Assembly (NCBI GenBank): GCA_963739985.1
Contig: CAVUCE010000022.1
Coordinates: 496,001 to 560,000, forward strand
Direction of reading: 5' to 3'
DNA: 64,000 bases
Origin: CAVUCE01 sp963739985
GTDB taxonomy: Bacteria > Bacteroidota > Ignavibacteria > Ignavibacteriales > Ignavibacteriaceae
Part shown: positions 8,562 to 16,244 of the stretch, piece after piece
Numbering within the stretch: the first letter of the stretch is position 1
Layout of the letters: every line of letters starts with the position of its first letter
Program-made: the position numbers and the translations under genes
The notes under the pieces: model-generated
Told to the model about the DNA's origin: nothing
The model's database searches: none
Seen by the model: the letters and a program-made list of their open reading frames with translations, nothing else

Positions 8562-9458
8562 ATGAACATAGAAAATAAAGAAATTACTAGATTTCAAAGT
8601 TGGGTCTTGGCTACAAGGCCCAAGACCTTGCTTGCTGCGATAGTTCCGGTTTTAGTCGGTTCTTCTTTAGCAATTAATGAAAATAAGTTAAAAATAACCT
8701 GCAGTATTATTGCTCTACTTTGTTCTGTGTTGATCCAAGTTGGGACAAACTTTGTTAACGATTATATCGATACTCAGACCGGCGCTGATAATGAAAACAG
8801 AAAAGGCCCCAAAAGAGGGTTAGCATTGGGTTTAATTACTCTTCATGAAATGAAAATTGCTAGTTATTTAGTTTTTATAATCGCTTTTCTATTGGGAATG
8901 TATTTAGTATATATCGGCGGAATTGTAATTTTTATAATTGGAGTACTTTCTATTTTAGCAGGCATTGCATATACCGCAGGACCTTATCCATTGGCGTATA
9001 ACGGACTCGGTGATATATTTGTGTTCATGTTTTTCGGCGTTGCCGGAACCATGGGAACATTTTATCTACATACACATAATTTTTCAGTATTATCTTTTTT
9101 GACTTCAATTCCGGTTGGTGCTTTAATAACAAATATTTTAGTGGTAAATAATTATAGAGATGTTGAAGAAGATCGTGCTGCAAAAAAACACACCCTTGCG
9201 GTTATTTTCGGAAGAGATTTTGCAAGATATCAATATATAATTTCCCTTATTGCTTCATTTTTAGTACCGGCGGTTTTATATATTTTCTATAATCTGCATT
9301 TTTGGATATTTCTACCTTACCTCACTATTCCAATAGCATTCAATTTGATAAACATGCTTTATAAGTTAGATGGATTGGAATTAAATAAAACATTAGAATT
9401 AACAGCTAAACTTTCGGCAATATTCGGATTATTGTTCGCTGCCGGATTGGCTTTATGA
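8562..9458 (+). CDS. menA: 1,4-dihydroxy-2-naphthoate polyprenyltransferase
   Basis: MenA is a UbiA-family membrane enzyme that prenylates DHNA. The 298-residue protein is very hydrophobic, with roughly eight to nine membrane segments. Both UbiA aspartate motifs are visible: NFVNDYIDTQTGADN (first, polar loop after helix 2) and NNYRDVEEDRAAKKHTLAV (second). The N-terminal SWVLATRPKTLLAAIVPVLVG is characteristic of MenA. The stop overlaps the menC start as ATGA. Confidence 0.95.
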   Translation: MNIENKEITRFQSWVLATRPKTLLAAIVPVLVGSSLAINENKLKITCSIIALLCSVLIQVGTNFVNDYIDTQTGADNENRKGPKRGLALGLITLHEMKIASYLVFIIAFLLGMYLVYIGGIVIFIIGVLSILAGIAYTAGPYPLAYNGLGDIFVFMFFGVAGTMGTFYLHTHNFSVLSFLTSIPVGALITNILVVNNYRDVEEDRAAKKHTLAVIFGRDFARYQYIISLIASFLVPAVLYIFYNLHFWIFLPYLTIPIAFNLINMLYKLDGLELNKTLELTAKLSAIFGLLFAAGLAL

Positions 9459-10492
9459 ACGAAATAAGTTTAACATATTTTCCTTATATCTTAAAATTTA
9501 AATCTCCTTTTTTATCCTCTAAATTTAATATTACCGAACGTAGAGGTTTTATTATTGAGTTAGTTGATTCATTAGGAAATAAAGGAATCGGTGAAAGTGC
9601 ACCATTCCCGGAATTTGGTTCTGAAACTTATGAAGCTTCTGAAAAGCGCTTATCAACTGTATCATTAAATTTAAATCTTCAGATTGATAATCTTGCCGAA
9701 AGTTTAAACACTATTTTAAAAAATTTTAGCGATTTCCCGTGCACTCATCATGGGTTAGAACAAGCAATTTTAACACTCCTTTCCAAATCTCGTAAGAGTT
9801 CAATTAACAATCTACTTAATATAAAATCAAACAATAAAGTTTCAGTAAACGGAGTAGTCGGAATTCTGCCTCCTCAAAAAACTTTAGAATCTGCTGAAGC
9901 TCTTATTGCAAATGGATTTAAAACATTAAAACTTAAGATAGGCAGAGAAGATTTTCTTGAAGATCTGAATTGCATAAAATTATTAAGAGAAAACTTATCA
10001 AACGATATTAAGTTAAGACTTGATGTTAATGGGAAATGGAATTTAGATGAAGCCATTGAGAATATTTCAAAAATAGATAAATTTCGTAATATAGAGTATA
10101 TAGAACAGCCGGTTAACAAGTTAAATGATTTCACCAATCTTCATAATAAAGTTCAGACTCCGCTAGCAGTTGATGAATCGATCAGAACATTAGAAGATGC
10201 AAAATTATTTCTAGAGAGCAAAAGTGTAGAATATTTAATTCTTAAACCAATGATGCTTGGCGGGTTGCTCCCTGCTTTACAAATAATAAAATTAGCTGAA
10301 AGCCTTTCCATAAAATGTGTAGTTACATCCTCATTTGAATCAGCAATTGGAAGATCATTTGCGGTATTAGCTGCATCATTTGTGAAACACAATATTGCTC
10401 ATGGGCTAGACACCGGGAAATATTTTGAAAAAGATTTAATCAACGATCCTTTTCCAATTGTCGATGGTGAAATAAAATTAAGTAATTCTTAA
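9455..10492 (+). CDS. menC: o-Succinylbenzoate synthase
   Basis: MenC is an enolase-superfamily dehydratase that converts SHCHC to o-succinylbenzoate. The 345-residue protein shows the second-sphere and catalytic set: LKLKIGRE (KxK motif), metal ligands in RLDVNGKW, EYIEQPV and AVDESI, and a catalytic Lys in LILKP. Translation is coupled to menA by a 4-nt overlap. Relatives in the superfamily include dipeptide epimerases, but the men context decides. Confidence 0.93.
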   Translation: MNEISLTYFPYILKFKSPFLSSKFNITERRGFIIELVDSLGNKGIGESAPFPEFGSETYEASEKRLSTVSLNLNLQIDNLAESLNTILKNFSDFPCTHHGLEQAILTLLSKSRKSSINNLLNIKSNNKVSVNGVVGILPPQKTLESAEALIANGFKTLKLKIGREDFLEDLNCIKLLRENLSNDIKLRLDVNGKWNLDEAIENISKIDKFRNIEYIEQPVNKLNDFTNLHNKVQTPLAVDESIRTLEDAKLFLESKSVEYLILKPMMLGGLLPALQIIKLAESLSIKCVVTSSFESAIGRSFAVLAASFVKHNIAHGLDTGKYFEKDLINDPFPIVDGEIKLSNS

Positions 10493-10501
10493 TATTGATT
10501 T

Positions 10502-11950
10502 ATGAATAATCTTAATAAACTATTAGTCAAAGAAATAGCATATCCCGATTCAATATTTTTATCGGACACAAATAAAAGTCTTACCCAAAAAGAATTTCAA
10601 TTAGAAGTAAAAAGGAAGCATCAAAAATTACGCGGAAAAGGTATCACAAAAAATGATCATGTTGCCGTCTGGTTAAAAAATAGCGCCGATTATGTATCGA
10701 TAATAGCAGCATTATGGCAAATCGGTGCGGTTGTAGTTCCGATTAATAAGCGATCTTTAGAAAAAGAGATTTTAGAACTTGCAAATTTTGCTGATTGTAA
10801 ATTCATGATTTTAGATGAGCAAGTTGAAAAATTAAATCATGATAAACTCAACATTATTTATTTAAATGATCTAAATACTATCGAAGCTACTACAAATATT
10901 TTTGAGATTTATGAAAGAAGTGTTTCAGATATTGCTCTTCTCATGTTTACTTCTGGCTCAACAGGAAAACCGAAAGCAGTACAATTAAGTTTCAATAATC
11001 TTTTAAGTAGTGCTGAAAATGGCAATCAATTTTTCAAATCTCAAAGTGGTGATAAGTGGCTCGCAAGTCTGCCTTTTTATCATATCGGGGGATTCTCAAT
11101 AATAGTCCGTTCAATAATTCTCGATGGCGCATTAATACTACCTGATGAATTAAATCATGAATCGATAATAAAATCTCTGGTAAAGGACAATCCTCATTAT
11201 TTATCACTTGTTACAACGCAACTAAAAAGAATGATAGAAGATGATATCGCCCCTAACAGTAATCATAAAAAGCTACTTTTAGGCGGTGGATTTTTAGAAC
11301 GAAGTCTTGTCGATAAAGCAATTGAGAAAGGTTGGAATGTCGCAAAATCTTATGGCGCCACCGAATCCGCTTCTTTTGTAACTTATTTGTCTAAAGATAT
11401 TTTCAATTTAAAGCCTGAATCAGCAGGAACAGCTTTACCGAATAATGAAATTTATATTGTTGATGAAAATGGAAATGAACTAGAAGAAAATGTATCCGGG
11501 GAAATTATTCTAAATGGACCTTCTATATCAATCGGTTATTATAAAAACGATGTCGAAACAAACTTAAAATTTAAAAATGGATTTTATTTTACCGGCGATC
11601 ATGGCTACCTTGATGATGATAATTATTTATTTGTTGAAGCAAGAAAAAATGATTTAATTATCACTGGCGGAGAGAATGTAAATCCATTGGAAGTTGAACA
11701 GGAAATAAAATCATTTTCGAAAGTTAAGGATGCTTCTGTTTTTGGTTTTAAGGATAATGAATGGGGATACGCAATTGCAGCAGCTATTGTACCTAGAAGT
11801 AAAAAATTTGATCTTGAAGAATTGAAAATATTCTTAAATCTAAAACTACCGGGATTCAAACATCCTAAAAAAATATTTTTTGTTGAAGAATTACCTAAAA
11901 CCGAACTGGGAAAAGTTCAGAAACAAAAACTGCGAGAAATGTTTGAATAG
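10502..11950 (+). CDS. menE: o-Succinylbenzoate-CoA ligase
   Basis: MenE is an ANL-family adenylating enzyme that makes OSB-CoA for MenB. The 482-residue protein has the P-loop-like MFTSGSTGKPKAVQLS, the SYGATESAS motif, FTGDHGYLDDDNYLF, RKNDLIITGGENVNPLEVE, and the A10 lysine motif PKTELGKVQKQKL near the C-terminus. It is the last gene of the plus-strand men operon, and its stop lies one base from the stop of a convergent thioesterase with no terminator between them. Confidence 0.93.
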   Translation: MNNLNKLLVKEIAYPDSIFLSDTNKSLTQKEFQLEVKRKHQKLRGKGITKNDHVAVWLKNSADYVSIIAALWQIGAVVVPINKRSLEKEILELANFADCKFMILDEQVEKLNHDKLNIIYLNDLNTIEATTNIFEIYERSVSDIALLMFTSGSTGKPKAVQLSFNNLLSSAENGNQFFKSQSGDKWLASLPFYHIGGFSIIVRSIILDGALILPDELNHESIIKSLVKDNPHYLSLVTTQLKRMIEDDIAPNSNHKKLLLGGGFLERSLVDKAIEKGWNVAKSYGATESASFVTYLSKDIFNLKPESAGTALPNNEIYIVDENGNELEENVSGEIILNGPSISIGYYKNDVETNLKFKNGFYFTGDHGYLDDDNYLFVEARKNDLIITGGENVNPLEVEQEIKSFSKVKDASVFGFKDNEWGYAIAAAIVPRSKKFDLEELKIFLNLKLPGFKHPKKIFFVEELPKTELGKVQKQKLREMFE

Positions 11951-11951
11951 C

Positions 11952-12350
11952 TTATATGTAATTTGAAAATTTCTGAAATAAATAATCCGGCATCTCTGTT
12001 TTTTTCCACGTTTTTTTATCTACAAAAACATGAACTGTTTTAACTACTGTACACTTTTCATCACGTTCATTTTTTAATAAATATTCTAACTCAAATGAGG
12101 ACTTTTTTAATTGCAATACTTTGATATTAATTTCTATTGATTCACCGTATTTCATGGGTTGGTGATATGAAGCTTCGCTTTTGATTATCGGAACAATAAA
12201 TATTTCATTAGCCCAGTAGTCTTCCGATAGATGAAAACTATGTATTAAAGTTTCATAAGCTGCGTGGGCAAACTCATAAACACGAGCAAAAAACATTATT
12301 CCGGCAGGATCACAATCATAAAAATTTACTGTCTTATTAATCTTAAACAT
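11952..12350 (-). CDS. Hotdog-fold acyl-CoA thioesterase, probable DHNA-CoA hydrolase
   Basis: A 132-residue member of the YbgC/FadM-like 4-hydroxybenzoyl-CoA thioesterase family. The catalytic-Asp motif YDCDPAGIMFFARVYEFAHAAYE is near residue 13. The DPAGIMFF form closely resembles DHNA-CoA hydrolases of phylloquinone and menaquinone pathways (cyanobacterial type). Hydrolysis of DHNA-CoA between MenB and MenA is the one step otherwise missing from this cluster. The gene is on the opposite strand, convergent with menE, and starts 3 nt after the stop of oxyR, so it may be transcribed from the oxyR side. Function is inferred from motif and neighbourhood. A general acyl-CoA thioesterase is the alternative. 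Confidence 0.7.
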   Translation of the reverse strand: MFKINKTVNFYDCDPAGIMFFARVYEFAHAAYETLIHSFHLSEDYWANEIFIVPIIKSEASYHQPMKYGESIEINIKVLQLKKSSFELEYLLKNERDEKCTVVKTVHVFVDKKTWKKTEMPDYLFQKFSNYI

Positions 12351-12353
12351 AAT

Positions 12354-13289
12354 TTATCCTACAATTAAACTATTTTCGTTTTCAAGTAATATTTGGGGGA
12401 TTACATTCAATATTTCCCTTTTAAGTGCTTCAGCAAGATGCCGTTTATACAATGACTTACTAAATAATAATCCGATTTCTCTCTTCGGTACCGGATCGAA
12501 AAATTCCCTAACCATTTTCCCATTTTCATTTAAATCGTATGTGGCCATAAAAGGTAAAAGTGTAAAACCAAAATTTTGTTCTACAAGTTTCTTTAATGTA
12601 CCTAAAGTTCCGCTTTCAAATATGATCTTTTTTTCACCGGTTGATTTATACCGTTCAGAACTGCTGCATATTTTAAGTGTTTGGTCACGTAGACAATGGC
12701 CTTCCTTCAAGAGGAGTAAATCATCCCGGGATAGATCATCAAGTGTTATCTTTTCTTTTTTATAAAGTGGGTGATATTTTGAAACGTAAACTACAAATGG
12801 TTCGTAATATAATGCTTCCTCTATCATATCAACTTCATTAATCGGTAATGCTAATATTCCAATATCGACTAAACCTTTTTTTATTCCTCTGACTATTTCA
12901 GGAGTGGTTATTTCGTCGATGACTAACTCAATCTTAGGATATTTTTCAACAAACGATTGCAAAAATAATGGAATTAAGTAGGGTGCAATTGTCGGAATTA
13001 TACCTATCCTTAATGTTCCTGAATATTTGCCGGTTTCATTCTTAATTAGGTATTGTAAACTTTCAGATTCGTTCAAAATTATTCTGGCTTGCCTTATAAT
13101 TTTACTTCCAACATCGGTCGGTATTACTGGTTGTTTAGTTCTATCAAAAATTAAGACTCCGAGTTCTTCCTCTAGTTTTTGTACCTGCATACTTAAGGTT
13201 GGTTGAGTTACGAAACTGTGTTCAGCGGCTTTTGCAAAGTGTCTGAAATTGTCGAGTGCTACAATGTATTGGAGTTGTGCAAGTGTCAT
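12354..13289 (-). CDS. oxyR: OxyR, peroxide-sensing LysR-type regulator
   Basis: A 311-residue LysR-family regulator. The N-terminal winged helix (MTLAQLQYIVALDNFRHFAKAAE...) is followed by the periplasmic-binding-like sensor domain. Two cysteines in GHCLRDQTLKIC fall at residues 199 and 208, the same positions and spacing as the redox-active pair of E. coli OxyR, and this strongly supports an H2O2-sensing disulfide switch. It is divergent from ahpC, the classic OxyR target, and the intergenic region holds two OxyR-like half-sites. Its stop is 3 nt from the start of the thioesterase downstream. Confidence 0.92.
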   Translation of the reverse strand: MTLAQLQYIVALDNFRHFAKAAEHSFVTQPTLSMQVQKLEEELGVLIFDRTKQPVIPTDVGSKIIRQARIILNESESLQYLIKNETGKYSGTLRIGIIPTIAPYLIPLFLQSFVEKYPKIELVIDEITTPEIVRGIKKGLVDIGILALPINEVDMIEEALYYEPFVVYVSKYHPLYKKEKITLDDLSRDDLLLLKEGHCLRDQTLKICSSSERYKSTGEKKIIFESGTLGTLKKLVEQNFGFTLLPFMATYDLNENGKMVREFFDPVPKREIGLLFSKSLYKRHLAEALKREILNVIPQILLENENSLIVG

Positions 13290-13384
13290 AGTTTTTTAAT
13301 CCTAATATACTCAATTCCTAATTTTATTTGAAAACTTATCTCGCCTCACATCGCTTAGGTCTACTTTCCGCCCATATATAAGTT

Positions 13385-13420
13385 ATAAATTATATCTATG
13401 TCACAATAAAATCTATCTAT
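13385..13420. promoter_or_regulatory. Putative OxyR operator in the oxyR-ahpC intergenic region
   Basis: Two 15-nt half-sites, ATAAATTATATCTAT (13385-13399) and ATAAAATCTATCTAT (13406-13420), match each other at 13 of 15 positions and are centred 21 nt apart. Each resembles the E. coli OxyR element ATAG-N7-CTAT. The spacer is 6 nt rather than the canonical 7. A possible FCB promoter (TTTG 13420-13423, TAAATTAA 13444-13451) begins at the edge of the downstream half-site, so a bound regulator would sit at the -33/-35 region of ahpC. Confidence 0.5.
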
Positions 13421-13501
13421 TTGAATGGCTCTTGATATAATTATAAATTAACCCACGTAAAAAAAATACTTAAGTAAGAATAATAGAAGGGGTTCATACA
13501 A

Positions 13502-14056
13502 ATGAACAATATAGTATCAATAGGTTCAAAATTTCCTGAATTTAAAAAATTAGCAACAGTATCTCTGGATAAAAACAAAGAGTTCGCAGAAGTAACTTCA
13601 GAAAATCATATAAAAGAAAATAAATGGATGGTAATGTTCTGGTATCCAAAAGATTTTACTTTTGTTTGCCCAACTGAAATAGCGGAATTCAATAATAATT
13701 ATGATGAATTTCGTGACAGAGATACAGTTCTTTATAGCGCTTCAACAGATAGTGAATTCGTTCACTTGGCTTGGAGAAAGGATCATGATGATTTAAGAGA
13801 CTTAAAATTTCCAATGATCGCAGATACTTCAAAATCTCTGGCAGAATCATTAGGAATCCTTGAAGAAAATGAAAAAGTTGCTTACAGAGTAACATATATT
13901 GTTGATCCTCAAGGAATAGTACGCTGGGTATGTGCAAATGATTTGAACGTTGGACGAAATGTTAAAGAAGTTCTTCGAGTTCTTGATGCACTTCAAACAG
14001 ATGAACTTTGTCCTTGTAACTGGGAAAAAGGTCAAGAGACTCTTTCAGCTGCATAA
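13502..14056 (+). CDS. ahpC: AhpC peroxiredoxin, mycobacterial-type three-cysteine form
   Basis: A 184-residue alkyl hydroperoxide reductase that reduces H2O2 and organic peroxides. The peroxidatic Cys56 lies in FTFVCPTE, and the C-terminal DELCPCNW provides Cys170 and Cys172. This double-cysteine tail resembles the AhpC of Mycobacterium, which is recharged by AhpD rather than by AhpF, and an ahpD-family gene follows at once. A purine-rich GAAGGGG site precedes the ATG. Probably induced by the divergent OxyR. Confidence 0.94.
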   Translation: MNNIVSIGSKFPEFKKLATVSLDKNKEFAEVTSENHIKENKWMVMFWYPKDFTFVCPTEIAEFNNNYDEFRDRDTVLYSASTDSEFVHLAWRKDHDDLRDLKFPMIADTSKSLAESLGILEENEKVAYRVTYIVDPQGIVRWVCANDLNVGRNVKEVLRVLDALQTDELCPCNWEKGQETLSAA

Positions 14057-14063
14057 GTATTTC

Positions 14064-14086
14064 AACCCCCGTTCGCGGGGGTTTTA
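14064..14086 (+). terminator. Intrinsic terminator between ahpC and ahpD
   Basis: An eight-base-pair stem AACCCCCG (14064-14071) with CGGGGGTT (14076-14083) is closed by a TTCG tetraloop and followed by a short T tract. It should make ahpD expression lower than ahpC unless read through. Confidence 0.85.
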
Positions 14087-14125
14087 TTTATAACCTTCCT
14101 AAAAATATTTACTGGGGTGAAAAAC

Positions 14126-14713
14126 ATGTCTTTAAATGAAACTAAAGTTGATTTATTAAAAGATTTGAAAATTGATGAAAATATTATTTTCCCAACTCTT
14201 GAAACAATGGTTAGGGGAGATACAAGATATTTAAGAGATTTGAGAATTAATCTAAAAAATACTCTGCATTCAGAGAATATTAAAATTAAAGAAGCATACT
14301 TAATTGCGCTTGCTATTGCGGTAAATGAAAATCATTCAATTCTCACAAAGTCCTTTAACGATTTAGCTAAAGATAACGGCGCTAGTGAAGCTGAAATTGC
14401 TGAAGCACATGCATGTGCTTCCATGCTGGCTGTCAATAATGTATTCTACAGATTTAAACATTTTATTCGAGAAACAAACGAAAAATATCAATCTATGCCG
14501 GCAGGTATTAAAATGAACGTTATGATGAATCCGATACTTGGGAAAGAATTTTTCGAACTTATTAGTCTTGCTGTTTCTGCCGTAAACGGTTGTCAATCTT
14601 GTGTTAATTCGCATGAGGAATCCGTCCGTAAATATGGCTCTTCAGAAGCTCGTGTTTATGACTCAATTAGATTAGCTGCAATTGTGCGCGGTTTGTGTGT
14701 AGCATTAAATTAA
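14126..14713 (+). CDS. ahpD: AhpD-family carboxymuconolactone decarboxylase-like disulfide reductase
   Basis: A 195-residue helical protein of the AhpD/CMD family. The C-terminal active site CQSCVNSHE gives the CxxC pair (Cys156, Cys159) and the following His, as in M. tuberculosis AhpD, which passes electrons from a dihydrolipoyl system to AhpC. I chose the ATG at 14126, which sits at good distance from GGGGTGA (14113-14119), over an upstream GTG inside that site. It lies downstream of ahpC across a terminator. Given the three-cysteine AhpC next door, the pair probably works as one peroxidase system. Confidence 0.88.
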   Translation: MSLNETKVDLLKDLKIDENIIFPTLETMVRGDTRYLRDLRINLKNTLHSENIKIKEAYLIALAIAVNENHSILTKSFNDLAKDNGASEAEIAEAHACASMLAVNNVFYRFKHFIRETNEKYQSMPAGIKMNVMMNPILGKEFFELISLAVSAVNGCQSCVNSHEESVRKYGSSEARVYDSIRLAAIVRGLCVALN

Positions 14714-14722
14714 TTTATACAA

Positions 14723-14759
14723 AAAAATGCGATTCCAATTTTACCGGAATCGCATTTTT
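14723..14759. terminator. Bidirectional terminator between ahpD and gltD
   Basis: A 14-bp perfect stem AAAAATGCGATTCC (14723-14736) with GGAATCGCATTTTT (14746-14759) and a nine-base loop. It carries A and T tracts on both sides, so it can end both converging transcripts. Confidence 0.9.
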
Positions 14760-14786
14760 GATTTATACAATCATTTCAAATAAATA

Positions 14787-16244
14787 TTATGCAGCTTCTT
14801 CTTCAAGAATTCTTTTAGTAATTGATTTGTGAACCGCCGCTGCACATTTTCTGCCTTCTGCTATCGCCCAAACAATTAATGATTGGCCTCTTCGCATATC
14901 ACCGCAGGCAAATACTTTATCTACGCTAGTTACATGTGCAGTATCTTCATCACCAAAATCAGCTTTAACATTACCGCGATTATCTAATTGCAGTCCAATT
15001 TCTTTTAGTTCACCAATTAAACCATCATGCAGCGGATGGACGAATCCGGCAGCGATTAAAACTAAATCAGCTTTCAATTCAAACTCAGTTCCCGGGATTT
15101 CGACAAATTTGCCGTTCTCCATTTTTACTTCTATACATTTTAGTGCTGTAACTTCACCTTTATCATTTCCGATAAACTCTTTCGTGTTTATACTCCACTT
15201 TCTTTCAGCACCTTCTTCGTGACTGCTTGATGTGCGCAACATTAAAGGCCAATAAGGCCATGGGGTATTTTCCGAACGTTTTTCGGGCGGCATAGCCATA
15301 ACTTCTAATTGAGTAACACTAGCAGCACCTTGACGATTTGAAGTTCCAACACAATCTGAACCCGTATCTCCACCGCCAATTATAACAACGTGTTTACGTG
15401 TCGCTAAAATTTGATCGTTTATTTCATCGCCTGCATTCAATTTATTTTGTTGGGGTAAAAAATCCATTGCGAAATGAATTCCATTTAATTCCCTTCCCGA
15501 TATTGAAATATCTCTTGGTTTCTCCGAACCTCCGGCTAATATAACGGCATCGTTTTTTTCTACTAATTCTTTCGCGGAAATATCAACTCCAACGTTTACC
15601 CCCGTATTGAATTCAACACCCTCAAACTTCATCTGTTCAATTCTTCTATCAATCAACCATTTTTCCATCTTAAAATCCGGAATTCCATAACGTAACAATC
15701 CACCAATTCTATCATTTTTCTCATAAACTACAACAGAGTGTCCCGCTCTAACTAATTGTTGAGCCGCGGCTAAACCAGCCGGACCGGAGCCGACTACTGC
15801 TACTTTTTTCCCGGTCAAAATATGAGGCATTCTTGGTTTTACCCAACCCTCTTCAAATGCTTTGTCTATAATTGTTCTTTCAATAGATTTAATTGAAACA
15901 GGATCAGCATTTATACCAAGTACACATGCACTTTCACAAGGAGCCGGACAAAGTCTGCCTGTAAACTCAGGAAAATTATTTGTCGAATGAAGATTGTCAA
16001 CAGCTTCCTTCCAATGGCCTCTATAAATGAGATCATTCCATTCGGGAATATAGTTCTGTACAGGACATCCTGTATCTCCATGACAAAAAGGAATTCCGCA
16101 ATCCATGCATCTTGCACCTTGGATTTTAGCTTCTTCTGAACTGAACCGCTTATCAAATTCTTTGAAATGTTTTACTCTTTCTTGAGCAGGATCTTTCTTT
16201 AAATAAGCTTTTTGATACTCCTTAAATCCGGTTGGTTTACCCAT
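14787..16244 (-). CDS. gltD: Glutamate synthase small subunit (NADPH)
   Basis: GltD is the flavin/iron-sulfur subunit that passes NAD(P)H electrons to GltB. The 485-residue protein has the N-terminal cysteine clusters CMDCGIPFCHGDTGCPV and CPAPCESAC, the FAD-binding VAVVGSGPAGLAAAQQL near residue 150, and the NADP-binding VIIGGGDTGSDCVG near residue 290. The start is the ATG at 16244, six nt after a GGAGG site lying within the end of gltB. A TTG two codons upstream is less likely. The two genes overlap by 8 nt. Confidence 0.96.
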   Translation of the reverse strand: MGKPTGFKEYQKAYLKKDPAQERVKHFKEFDKRFSSEEAKIQGARCMDCGIPFCHGDTGCPVQNYIPEWNDLIYRGHWKEAVDNLHSTNNFPEFTGRLCPAPCESACVLGINADPVSIKSIERTIIDKAFEEGWVKPRMPHILTGKKVAVVGSGPAGLAAAQQLVRAGHSVVVYEKNDRIGGLLRYGIPDFKMEKWLIDRRIEQMKFEGVEFNTGVNVGVDISAKELVEKNDAVILAGGSEKPRDISISGRELNGIHFAMDFLPQQNKLNAGDEINDQILATRKHVVIIGGGDTGSDCVGTSNRQGAASVTQLEVMAMPPEKRSENTPWPYWPLMLRTSSSHEEGAERKWSINTKEFIGNDKGEVTALKCIEVKMENGKFVEIPGTEFELKADLVLIAAGFVHPLHDGLIGELKEIGLQLDNRGNVKADFGDEDTAHVTSVDKVFACGDMRRGQSLIVWAIAEGRKCAAAVHKSITKRILEEEAA

